Below are positions 1 to 7,961 of a DNA stretch of 45,519 nt, piece by piece. The notes under the pieces were generated by a model. That model was not told the DNA's origin. It saw only the letters and a list, made by a program, of their open reading frames with translations, and searched no databases. Source of the stretch: Streptomyces sp. CB01373. Lineage in GTDB: Bacteria > Actinomycetota > Actinomycetes > Streptomycetales > Streptomycetaceae. The position numbers and the translations under genes are program-made. The first letter of the stretch is position 1; every line of letters begins with the position of its first letter. The DNA lies in the NCBI RefSeq assembly GCF_002803075.1, contig NZ_NNBK01000032.1:1-45519 (forward strand), in the 5' to 3' direction.

Positions 1-257
1 CCGTACGACTCGCTCAGGGACCAAATGCCGTGGTACGGGCCTGGGCCGCCGTCTCCGACGGCCATCAGGAACCCTCGGTAGTCCCTGGGAAGCGTGACCC
101 CGTACTGCCGCTCGAAGGACCGAACCTCCGCCTCGGACAGCACACTCCTCGGCCGAGTATCGGACAGCCGGTCCATCCCGTTCCTACCTCTCGCATCTGG
201 CAGCCCCAGTTCCACCGTCGCCGCGAGCATAAGACTCTCCAACCGGCCAGGCTCCAT
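1..257 (-). CDS. SUKH (SMI1/KNR4) family protein, N-terminal part only
   Basis: This gene runs off the left edge; about 85 N-terminal residues are visible. Reading the minus strand gives a segment with EVRSFERQYGV followed by LPRDYRGFLM and then GDGGPGPYHGIWSL. This is the pattern of the SMI1/KNR4 (SUKH) fold, in which the LP.DYR.FL and GG.GPY.GI..L blocks are conserved. Known SUKH proteins are often immunity proteins against secreted or polymorphic toxins, but many stand alone. The start is uncertain: ATG at 257, ATG at 230 (after a GGAGAG-like site) and ATG at 176 (after GGTAGGA) are all in frame. The C-terminal half and any toxin partner lie outside the window. Confidence 0.6.
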   Translation of the reverse strand, partial: MEPGRLESLMLAATVELGLPDARGRNGMDRLSDTRPRSVLSEAEVRSFERQYGVTLPRDYRGFLMAVGDGGPGPYHGIWSLSESY

Positions 258-522
258 GCGGTCGAATCTCACTTTGAAACGATCAGTTACTGCACCCGAC
301 TCAGACTCGAAGAGGCCCGCTGGCGCGCGTCGACGCTGGCCAACTCAGCGAGGCGGTGTCGCCCGGGCTGGGCACGGGGAACGCGCTGGTGTGACGCTGC
401 TGGTGAAGCTCGGGGTGGTGGCGGTGACGGGGCTGCTGAATCTGCGGCTGCCCCGGTTGGCCGGCTGAGACGCGGGTGCTCGGCCGAGAGCTGAGCGGGG
501 CAGGCCGCGCCCGGTACGGCAG

Positions 523-557
523 CAGGGCCCGGACCACGTGTCGCGGTCCGGGCCCTG
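523..557 (-). terminator. Perfect 13-bp hairpin downstream of the DUF6243 gene
   Basis: Bases 523-535 and 545-557 are perfect reverse complements around a 9-base loop, and the stem is almost entirely G/C. It lies about 34 bases past the stop of the minus-strand DUF6243 gene. There is no clear T-run, as is usual for Streptomyces terminators. The rest of the 258-590 gap shows no supportable gene. Confidence 0.6.
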
Positions 558-590
558 CCCCGTGCGGTGCCGCCCTACGGTGGCGGTGCG

Positions 591-800
591 TCAGCTCTGT
601 GCGGTGTTGTCGCCCGTCTGCCCGGCGCCCTCGGCAGTGCCTGCCTTCTCGCGCATCTTGCGCACCAGCTCCGCCTTCTGGTCGGCGGCACCCTGGCGGT
701 CGAGGTTGCGGTGAGGACCGTTGTTCTGCCGTTCGGCGCGGGACAGCTTCTTGCGCTGGCCGCCGCCCATGCCCACGGGGTTGTTGATGTTCTTGCTCAC
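591..800 (-). CDS. DUF6243 family small basic protein
   Basis: A 69-residue protein beginning MSKNINNPVGMGGGQRKK and continuing with SRAERQNNGPHRNLDRQG. I recognise this as the DUF6243 family, short highly polar proteins widespread in Streptomyces, of unknown function. It is rich in Gln, Arg, Asn and Gly with no hydrophobic core, so it is probably disordered or nucleic-acid-associated (inference only). The start is GTG at 800 with a GGGAGA ribosome site upstream, and a strong hairpin follows the stop. It is most likely a chromosomal housekeeping neighbour rather than part of a defence system. Confidence 0.75.
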   Translation of the reverse strand: MSKNINNPVGMGGGQRKKLSRAERQNNGPHRNLDRQGAADQKAELVRKMREKAGTAEGAGQTGDNTAQS

Positions 801-1120
801 GGGTTCTCCCGGAATGTTGTGAAGTGATCTAAGGATTCATCGGTGGGGGACGGGCACGGCGACGTCGAAGGACGTCAGCAGGGGCCCATCACGCTCTCAC
901 TCGTAAATCGGCGTCTGGAAGAACATGAGCAAGACGTTACCTGGTCCCGTCGGCTCCGCATACCAAGTTTTCGCCGTCCCGGCGTCGGCCGGGCCTTCGG
1001 TGAGGGCCCAGGGGCCAGCCGTTTCTTCCAGAGCCAGCGGGGGCTCTGCAGCGCCATTCCTGTCACGCCCTTGCCACGCTGAAGCGGAGTGAAGAACGTG
1101 GCCCGGCTCGGGTTGCGGGC
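801..1120. other. Intergenic, no gene seen
   Basis: This 320-base gap separates the DUF6243 start from the end of the large RNase III-like gene, both on the minus strand. The only open frames are short, have no recognisable sequence and overlap on both strands. It presumably holds the DUF6243 promoter, but I cannot point to convincing -35/-10 boxes. Confidence 0.4.
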
Positions 1121-4046
1121 TCACGAATACGGCTGCTTGTCCTGTGCTTCCGCAGGCCCGTCGGCGACTTGCTCAATGAGCCGTCGCCGGTCCTTCGGCC
1201 CGGAGGCGTAAGCGTCCATGCCTGCGGCGGCCAAGGGATGGAGTGGATCTGTCTCGAGATCGCCGTGCAGGCGCAGCAGTACATGGTCGTCACCGACCAG
1301 GCAGTCGGTGTACGGAAGCGCGTGCGACAGTAGGCGGGCGAAATCATCGCAAGCCACCCGGACGTCCACCTTGTCGAGGCCGAGCCACACGTGCAGCGTG
1401 CCGTCCTGAACCGTCAGCTCGACGTCGATGCGGGTATCGGCCGCCTCGGCGGCTTCGCCGCCCCACTTCAGGGTCTCGTCCAGCGCGCCGAGGTGGATGG
1501 GGAGCGGGCGGAAGATCTCCTGACGCATGTCGTCGCGGACCGTGACGCCGGTGGCCGGGGCCTGATCGCGCCACCAGTCCTGCACGACGTCGCGAACGGA
1601 GGCGGCCTGCGGCCCGCTGCTCAGCGCTCGCCGTACGGCGTCCGCCGCGTTTCGCCGAACCACGCTCGCGACGTCTGATCCAGGTTCGGCAGCCATACGG
1701 CGTAGGAGCGATCCAGGCCCGAGTCGGGTGTCGTCGAGGACCTTCGGGTACAGCTCGCGCAGGGCGTCCGGTACGGCTGTGCTGTCCGGCCCGAGCAGCT
1801 GGCGGATGCGTTCTGCCCAGGCAAGAAACGCCTCGGTGTCGCCGGTGGTGAGGAGGTCGGTGCCGAGGTCGCCGCGGGCGAGCATGCGGGCGCGCTGCCT
1901 TTCCGTCGGCTGGCCGAGGCCATCGAGTTCGGCGCGCAGGAGGAAGACGAGCAGGTCCCGTTCCGGGGCGGGGAGATCGTCGACGGCACCGTTGACGGGG
2001 GTGGCGAGGATGTCGAGGACGGCCTCGGCGGTCGCCCTCTTCGCCTCCGGCTTCCCGGGGGTTCCGGGCAGACGCTCGGTCCACCGGTGCACACGGCCTC
2101 GAGCGTCCCGCAGCCTGATCGTGGCGGTGAAGCGCTTCAGGTGATCCCGCCCCGAGACGTCGTACGTGTAATCGTGGTCGATCCCGTATGTGGTGGCCAT
2201 GGTGGCGAGGATGGTCACCGGGTCGTGCTGGTGTTCCAAGGCGGAGAGCCAGTCGTCTAGGACGGCGGGCCGGCGCCTGAGCAGCCGAGGCCCGTGGATG
2301 CGCCAGGCCGCGGCGACGACCGCCTGGGTGGCGTCCGACACCGCTGTGCGGCTCTGTCCGCTCTCACCGCGGCTCGTCAGCAGCCCTTCGGCGAGCTGGA
2401 GCGTTGCACCGAGCCGGGCGGTGTCATCGTCAGAGGTGGTGAGGATGAGTGCCTCGTCCTCGTCGGGGGTGAGGCCGTGCGCGAGGGCCTGGCGGACGCG
2501 GACGTGGGCGGCAAGGTGGTTCACCACGTGCGAGCCGTGGTGGGCGAGGAGGTGGTTGTCGCGCTGGCGGGCGGCGGTCGCCGCCGCCTGGTTCTCGTGG
2601 ACCCAGGAGGCATGGGTGAGGGCTTGGGCGAGGAGCCCGTCCACGCGATGCCCAAGCTCGAACATCGCCGCCAGGTCGCTCACGGCATCCCGATGTCGGT
2701 TGCCCGGCTGCGCGTAGGGCAGCGGCGACGCGGTAGGCAGGTTCGCGGGTGTCGCCTTCCGCTCGGCGCCCGCCGCCGCAGCCACCTTTGGGTATGCGTC
2801 GAGCAGTGCTCGTGCCGCCGCCGCCCGCGCCGCCTTCTTGGACTGGCCGGTGCCTCCCGCCATGCGGCCGGTTCCGGTGCGGACAGTGGCACGGAAGACC
2901 TTACGGTGGTCCGGGCCCTCCTCGTCGTAGTCGTAGGTCAGTCCTTCCTTCTGGAAAGCCGTATGCGCCAGAGTGACGGGATCGGCTCCCGTCTCCGCGG
3001 ACGGCCGGTCGAGGTCGGACCACACGGAGGCGACCAGCCTCTGGGCGATGTCGTGCTCGCCACAAAGACTAAGCACGCCGAGGATCTGTCGGGCCACTCC
3101 TTCGAAGACGGACCTGGCGGGCTGCTGCGCCTCCCCCGCGCCCATGCGCACCAGCCCCTGCTTGGCAGCCCACGCGCCGAGCGCAAGGCCGGCGGCGGCA
3201 CGACGCCGGGCGTGTTCGCTCGACTGTTCGCCCACCTTCCGAGGGGTCGCCCATCGCGCGTAGGCGTCGAGCAGAATCACGTCGAGCGCGGTGGCACCGA
3301 GCCGGTCGAGCAGACCGAGCACGTGCGGTGTGACCTGGTCGATGTGGTGACTCTCGTAGAGATGACTGCGGTGTTCGGCGGCCAGGCCGAGCCAGGCAGT
3401 GACTTCGGGGCCGGCGTCCCATCCGCGCACGGCCTTCGCCACGATCTCGCGGACCTCTTGCCCGTACGTGCCCACCAGCGACACGGGCGGCTCGCACAGC
3501 GCCGGGTACGTGACGTCGTGGACGTCAAGCCGCCGTTCGGCGCGGGAGTAGGGCCGGACCGGCTCGGGCGACGGACGCTGTCCGGCCGCGGGCGGGGCCG
3601 ACCGCGCGGGCCGGGCGGGCGGCTTCGGGGGGTGTGTTCCGGACCCGGCGGGTGGACACCGGGCGCTGGTGGGCAGGACGCGAGTCGGTGCGCCGAGGGC
3701 CCGCCTGCGCCCTCCGCCCGCCGGTCGGCGATGTGTCATACCTGCCGTCCAGGAGGTTCTGGAGTTCGTTGGTGAGCCAGGAGGGCAGTCCGGTCGGGGG
3801 GTGGCCGCCGTCGAAGAAGTCGCCAGCCAGGTCAACGCAGTACGCGTACCGCTCCCACTCGTGGTGGCGTGCGTGTTCCTGACCGAGCGTGCGCAGCGCC
3901 GCCCGCATCCGCGCGTACGGCACCGTCTGGCCGGCCAGCTGGTACGACGTCCGGTTCCGCGCGGCATCGATGGCGAGCGCGATGCGGTGCACGGGTGTCG
4001 GCGGCGCGGTCTCGCGCAGCGACACGATGCCGACCCAGCGGTTCAT
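1121..4046 (-). CDS. Tandem degenerate RNase III-like / dsRNA-binding protein, frameshifted
   Basis: The protein is about 974 residues if one frame change is allowed. The first ~135 residues are read from ATG 4046, which has a strong GGGAGGG site just upstream. The rest is read one frame over, probably shifting at the six-G run 3627-3632. The order is: an N-terminal segment; RNase III-like helical unit 1 (around LAAEHRSHLYES); a dsRBD (GPDHRKVFRATV, then GTGQSKKAARAAAARALLDA); RNase III-like unit 2 (LLAQALTHASWVHEN); a second dsRBD (GRDHLKRFTATI, then KPEAKRATAEAVLDIL); and about 320 unassigned C-terminal residues. Unit 2 keeps the ALTH.S...EN helix, but the NERLEFLGD catalytic stretch reads as NHLLAHHGSHV and the final Glu motif reads SDATQAV, so nuclease residues look lost. 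I infer a dsRNA sensor or scaffold. The neighbours are an IS3 remnant and Gabija. Family assignment is by eye. Confidence 0.65.
3627..3632 (-). other. Six-base homopolymer at the likely frame change
   Basis: The plus strand has six G in a row here (C on the coding strand), inside a low-complexity Pro/Arg/Ala linker. Upstream (4046 to about 3690) the convincing protein frame is the one with EWERYAYCVDLAGDFFDGG. Downstream (from about 3560) it is the frame with RLDVHDVTYPALCEPPVSL. The two differ by one base. The run is a plausible site for an indel, a sequencing error or slippage. The exact point cannot be fixed because both frames stay open from about 3720 to 3525. Confidence 0.4.
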
Positions 4047-4855
4047 GGCCCTCCCCCTGCCGGGCGGCCCTGCCCGGCCCCGGCACGCGCTCCCGGGTAG
4101 CGTCGGTGCGCTGACCCGGTGCTTGCGTACGGGCGGCAGCCTGCCCCCGGTCCTGCTGTTCCCTCCTCCCGCCGCTCCTCACGACCCGGTGATCACGGCG
4201 GCACTGGCCCGTCAGCGTAGGCCGCCGGACGCGAGTTCGGGAGGGTTACATCGCGGGCAAGGGGTGAAGCCGGTGGCCCCACCACCTGCCGCTACTGGTG
4301 CCGTCCGCCGCTCCACCACCAGCGCCGCTGAGCGGATGGTGGTTGCGGCGGATTCGCTGGCGTCGCGCCGGTTCGACGGTCACCAAGGTCCGCAGCCGGG
4401 CGACAGAGACACGCGTGACCGAGCGAGCTGTCGCGGTACACCCACTCATTTTCGATCACCTGAACGCCCCGGTAACTGCGGAATTTGACGTACCGCCCGA
4501 GACGCGGTGTCCTGCGTCCATGACCAAGAACACGAGTGGCAGCGGCCCTGCCGCCACCCCCGCCAGTGACTTCGAACTCGGCTGCGGCAAGGCTTACTTC
4601 CGGATGGGTAACGTCACGGAGCGAGTCCAACTGGTGCTTGCTACAACGCTCCTTGTTGCCGTCCTCGGGACACTGGCCATCAACGCATTGGTGGTGGCGC
4701 GAGCCCCTCGCCTGTGACGGTTGCAAGGGCATCCCCCACAAGGGTTTGGCGGTGGCAGCCCTCGCCACCGCCACAGGTAGCGGTCTTGCCATTTGGCTCA
4801 CGCCCCGATGATGACCCTTCGGACAACCGGGCACCGAGCAGGGGAAGGAGGCTTG
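4047..4855. other. Gap with at most one small membrane ORF
   Basis: This stretch of about 800 bases lies between the dsRNA-binding gene (promoter side) and the left end of the IS3 element. It contains several GC-rich imperfect palindromes around 4260-4360 but no recognisable RNA or regulatory element. Apart from the small ORF at 4520-4717, I see no supportable gene. Confidence 0.4.
4520..4717 (+). CDS. Possible small single-span membrane protein
   Basis: A 65-residue reading starts at ATG 4520 (MTKNTSGSG). It has a polar N-terminal half and then a continuous hydrophobic stretch (VQLVLATTLLVAVLGTLAINALVV) before a short Arg-containing tail, consistent with one transmembrane helix. No good ribosome site is visible and I recognise no family. 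Just past its stop, in the next frame, a Cys-x-x-Cys sequence and another Ala/Leu-rich stretch run to 4811, so the original gene may have been longer and frameshifted. Treat it as tentative. Confidence 0.3.
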   Translation: MTKNTSGSGPAATPASDFELGCGKAYFRMGNVTERVQLVLATTLLVAVLGTLAINALVVARAPRL

Positions 4856-4881
4856 TGAAGCTTCCCCTTGATCGTGGACAC
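4856..4881 (+). repeat. Left terminal inverted repeat of the IS3 element
   Basis: This 26-base end begins tgaag and finishes tggacac. It pairs with the reverse complement of 6079-6104, with mismatches only at internal positions 6, 13, 18 and 19. Confidence 0.8.
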
Positions 4882-4921
4882 CTGGAGACTGGGACGTGAG
4901 TTCCAGAGGAAGTAGTGCCAG

Positions 4922-5227
4922 GTGGGAAGTAAGAGCAACCGCAGCAGGCGGTATACGGAGGAGATCAAACGGGACGCGGTCGCTCTCGTGCACTCCTCCG
5001 GGAAGACCGTCACCGAGGTGGCCCGGCAGCTCGGGGTCAGCGCCGAGGGCCTGCGGAACTGGGTCAAGCAGGACACGGTTGGCCGTGGGCAGGGGGTGCC
5101 GGAAGAGCTGACGACGGCCGAGCGTGAAGAGCTGCGTCGGCTGCGAAGGCTGGCCGCCGAGCAGGCGGAGACGATCGAGGTGCTGCGAAAAGCGGCGGTC
5201 TTCTTCGCGAAGGACAGCGATCGATGA
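4922..5227 (+). CDS. IS3-family transposase OrfA (HTH protein)
   Basis: A 101-residue protein with the classic IS3/IS911 OrfA layout. The N-terminal helix-turn-helix is RRYTEEIKRDAVALV, then TVTEVARQLGVSAEGLRNWVKQ, followed by a leucine-zipper-like helix (ELRRLRRLAAEQAETIEVLRKAAVFF) that mediates dimerisation and joining to OrfB in the family. It starts at GTG 4922, 41 bases inside the left inverted repeat, and its stop overlaps the orfB start by 4 bases (ATGA at 5224). This frame looks complete, so the protein could still be made and could bind related IS ends. Confidence 0.85.
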   Translation: MGSKSNRSRRYTEEIKRDAVALVHSSGKTVTEVARQLGVSAEGLRNWVKQDTVGRGQGVPEELTTAEREELRRLRRLAAEQAETIEVLRKAAVFFAKDSDR

Positions 5228-6071
5228 GCGAGGTGTACGCGTTCATCGAGGCGGAGAAGACCACCCACCATGTTGCACTGCTGTGCCGGCTGCTGAAGGT
5301 GGCCCGCTCCTCCTTCTACGCATGGCTGGCCGGTGAGAAGACCCGGCGGGCGAGGCAGGTCGCGGACGATGTCCTGGCGCACGAGATCACCGTGCTGCAC
5401 CTCGTCGGCTCGGGCACCGCGTGAACCGCAAACGGATCGCGCACATCATGCGTGAACGCGGCATCAGCGGCGTCACACGGCGCGGGCGAAAGAGCCTGAC
5501 CCGCCCGGCCAAAAGGGCGGTGCCCGCCCCGGACCTGATCGCCCGCGACTTCACCGCACCAGCGCCGGGGATGAAGCTCGTCGGCGACATCACCTACATC
5601 CCCACCGATGAGGGCTGGTTGTATCTGGCGACCTGACTGGACCTCGCAACCCGCGAGATCGTCGGCTACTCGATGGCTGACCACCACCGCGCATCCCTGG
5701 TCGTGGACTCGCTGAAGATGGCTGCCGGACGTGGTCGGCTCCAGCCCGGCTGTATCGTGCATTCGGACCGCGGCAACGAATACACCTCGGACGAACTCCG
5801 GTGCGAAATAAGCCGGTTGGGGCTGCGGCAGAGCGTGGGCCGCACGGGGTCGTGTTTCGACAACGCCGCAGCCGAGTCGTTCTTCGCGCTCTTGAAGGGC
5901 GAGATCGGCACTCGCTGCTGGCCGGACCGGCCGAGTGCCCGAGCGGAGATCTTCGCCTTCATCGAGAGCTTCTACAACCGGCGGCGACTGCGCAAACATC
6001 CGGGCTGGGGCTACCTCACCCCGCTGGAGATCCGACAGCGACACGAACAAGGACACGCCCTCACGGCGTAA
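5224..6071 (+). pseudogene. IS3-family transposase OrfB (DDE integrase), broken
   Basis: The integrase is recognisable in three pieces. 5224-5400 encodes the HTH_21-like N-terminal part (MSEVYAFIEAEKTTHHVALLC). After HEITVLHL the frame runs out at 5424. It resumes one frame over at 5421 with RKRIAHIMRERGISGV, so roughly 45-50 bases encoding the usual TYG.PR..AELRR segment are missing. A TGA at 5634-5636 interrupts the frame after GWLYLAT. The remainder encodes the catalytic core: the first Asp in LVGDITYIPT, the second in HSDRGNEYTS, and the Glu in FDNAAAESFF. An internal deletion with frameshift plus a nonsense codon make it a pseudogene. Confidence 0.85.
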
Positions 6072-6078
6072 GCATCGA

Positions 6079-6104
6079 GTGTCCAGCATCACGGGGAAAC
6101 TTCA
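6079..6104 (-). repeat. Right terminal inverted repeat of the IS3 element
   Basis: This 26-base end lies 8 bases after the orfB stop and ends in cttca. Its reverse complement matches the left end at 22 of 26 positions, which defines the element boundary. Confidence 0.8.
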
Positions 6105-6146
6105 TGTCGGGGTTGGCCCGGGGATCCGTCCGGCCTGCCTCGTCCC

Positions 6147-7961
6147 TCACTCGCCACCCACCACCGTATCCCCGTCGAACCGCAGCGACGTGATCCGCGA
6201 CTCGCCGACCCACTCCCGAAGGGTGTCCAGTGCAGCGGGCTCAAGTTTCGTGGTGAAGAGGATGGCCAGATGCTCTCTGGCCCGTGAGCATGCCACGTAG
6301 AAGAGGTTGCGGGCCCTGATAAACGCCTCCAGTTCCTTGTCCATCAGTTCGTCGCGCCGGGAGAAGTTAGCCAGCATCTCGGGGATCTGGAAGCGGGAGT
6401 GTCCCTTGCTGACCACGGCGAGGACCCGGTTGAACTCCAGTCCCTTGACTCCGTGTTGTGTGGCGAAGGGCGTGCCGCCGCCGAGGTGCTCGTTCAACGC
6501 CAGCAACTCCGCGTACGGCACCTGGCGCAGTTGTTGGTACTCCTTCGACCGCGCCACCGCCCGGGCTTCGGCCTTGTCGTCACTCACAGCCTGCGGGTCG
6601 GTGCCGGATGGTGACACGGCCTTCCGGTGACGCTCGCGCACCTTCCCCAGGCCGTCGAAGAGCTGCTGCTCAAGACAGAGGTCGAGGACGTCGCCGACCG
6701 TGCCCGTCTTGCGGGCCTCCCCCAGTTTCGTCAGGAACGCCATCCATTCCTGCTTGTCGGCCGACGAGTTGATGGGTGGGCGGCCACGGGGGTCGAGTGC
6801 GTCGAACATCGCGCCGTAGCGCTTGTTCCGGTAGTGGAGCAGGGCCGGTTCCAGCGTGTCCATGAAGAAGGCCATGGCGTGGTCCTCCTTCCTCACGTAG
6901 GAATCGTTGCGCCGAAAGGCCCCGTGGAGCTTCTGATATCCCAGTTCGCCGGCGATCGTCTCGTGCGTGAGCATGAGGATCTTCGTGCTGGGCTCCTCCG
7001 CCCGCGCCTGGGCATCGTGACCGGATGCCCCGGTGCTCCATAACCGGTCGCGGACGTCGTCCAGTACCCATTTCCGGGCCGCGTGGGCCGCGTCCCAGCC
7101 GAGCTGACCCTTCCGGTGGTGGGTGAGCCTCGTCCCGGCCCATTCGTTGGTGTGATAGACGGCGACGGTGCCCTCGCCAACTCCTGACGCCGTGGTCTGC
7201 GTCAGTTCGGGACGCATCGTGTTCAGGAGGTTCACGACGGCGCGCTGCGAGCGCCGATTGCGCCGTCTGAAGACCGGTGTTGGGCGGGCGTCCTCGAGTG
7301 CCCCGCACGCGTTGTCGTAGATCTGCTGCCAATGGTCCCCGAAGAAGCCGCAGAGGGGGCCGCGCGCGGTGGCCTCATCGCCCGGCGTGCCCAGCATGGC
7401 CTCCGCCAGACCGGCGGGGGTGTCCTGGTACTCGTCCACGAAGACGATCGGGAACCGGTCGGCGGCCAGGGCCCGGAACTTGGGACGGGCGAAAAACGCC
7501 CTCGCGAGGACGGGCAGATCATTGTGACCCAGCTGCACCCGACGGCTGTCGTGGTCCACTTTCTGGAAGCCGGTGCTGTACTCGACCGTGTAGCCGTCCA
7601 GTGAGGTGTGGCCCTCCATCTTCGACAGCATGATGTCCAGCTCGACGATGTGGCGCAACAGGTGCTTGCGGAGAGGGGAGAGCAGCGGCCACAGGAAACC
7701 ATGGATGGTTTCGGCGAACACGTACGGGCTGCGGTCGGTACGGCTGATGATCTCGTCGCGGGCCACATTGGTGTAGGTGACGCAGGCGATGCGCTGGTGG
7801 GGCCGCGGGAGGTAGCGGGGGCGGTCAGCCAGGATGCTCTGGAGCGCCTCGATCAGTGAGCTGGTCTTGCCCGCACCGGCACCGGCCTCCACCTTGAAGT
7901 GACGGCCCGCCTGGAGAGCCGTCAGGATCGTGTGCGTGACGTCTTCCGCCTCGGTCGTCAC
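6147..7961 (-). CDS. gajB: Gabija protein GajB, UvrD/Rep-like helicase
   Basis: A 604-residue superfamily 1A helicase. Walker A is GAGAGKTS near residues 27-34 (Lys32). The Walker B/motif II is VFVDEYQDT. Motif V reads TQHGVKGLEFNRV and motif VI YVACSRAREHLAI. In Gabija, GajB acts with the OLD-family nuclease GajA; GajA forms a tetrameric core and GajB is activated by DNA termini. I place the start at GTG 7961, where GTGA overlaps the gajA stop by 4 bases, giving VTTEAEDVTHTIL; an upstream in-frame ATG at 8006 would put 15 residues inside gajA. It is longer than the Bacillus protein (about 500 residues), with the extra length mainly between the conserved helicase motifs. A generic class 2 OLD-helicase pair is the same thing by another name. 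Confidence 0.85.
   Translation of the reverse strand: MTTEAEDVTHTILTALQAGRHFKVEAGAGAGKTSSLIEALQSILADRPRYLPRPHQRIACVTYTNVARDEIISRTDRSPYVFAETIHGFLWPLLSPLRKHLLRHIVELDIMLSKMEGHTSLDGYTVEYSTGFQKVDHDSRRVQLGHNDLPVLARAFFARPKFRALAADRFPIVFVDEYQDTPAGLAEAMLGTPGDEATARGPLCGFFGDHWQQIYDNACGALEDARPTPVFRRRNRRSQRAVVNLLNTMRPELTQTTASGVGEGTVAVYHTNEWAGTRLTHHRKGQLGWDAAHAARKWVLDDVRDRLWSTGASGHDAQARAEEPSTKILMLTHETIAGELGYQKLHGAFRRNDSYVRKEDHAMAFFMDTLEPALLHYRNKRYGAMFDALDPRGRPPINSSADKQEWMAFLTKLGEARKTGTVGDVLDLCLEQQLFDGLGKVRERHRKAVSPSGTDPQAVSDDKAEARAVARSKEYQQLRQVPYAELLALNEHLGGGTPFATQHGVKGLEFNRVLAVVSKGHSRFQIPEMLANFSRRDELMDKELEAFIRARNLFYVACSRAREHLAILFTTKLEPAALDTLREWVGESRITSLRFDGDTVVGGE

Larger units (their letters stand above)
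4856..6104 (+). mobile_element. IS3-family insertion sequence, decayed
   Basis: The element is about 1249 bp, bounded by 26-base terminal inverted repeats (4856-4881 and 6079-6104) matching at 22 of 26 positions. It encodes the usual two overlapping frames: orfA (HTH protein, intact) and orfB (DDE integrase, broken). I find no clear 3-4 base target duplication: the flanks read cttg on the left and tgtc on the right. The transposase lesions make autonomous movement unlikely. It sits between the dsRNA-binding gene and gajB. Confidence 0.85.

Noticed and set aside
4856..6104. Target-site duplication flanking the IS3 element
   Set aside because: The 3-4 bases on each side (cttg and tgtc) do not match in any alignment of the ends tried.
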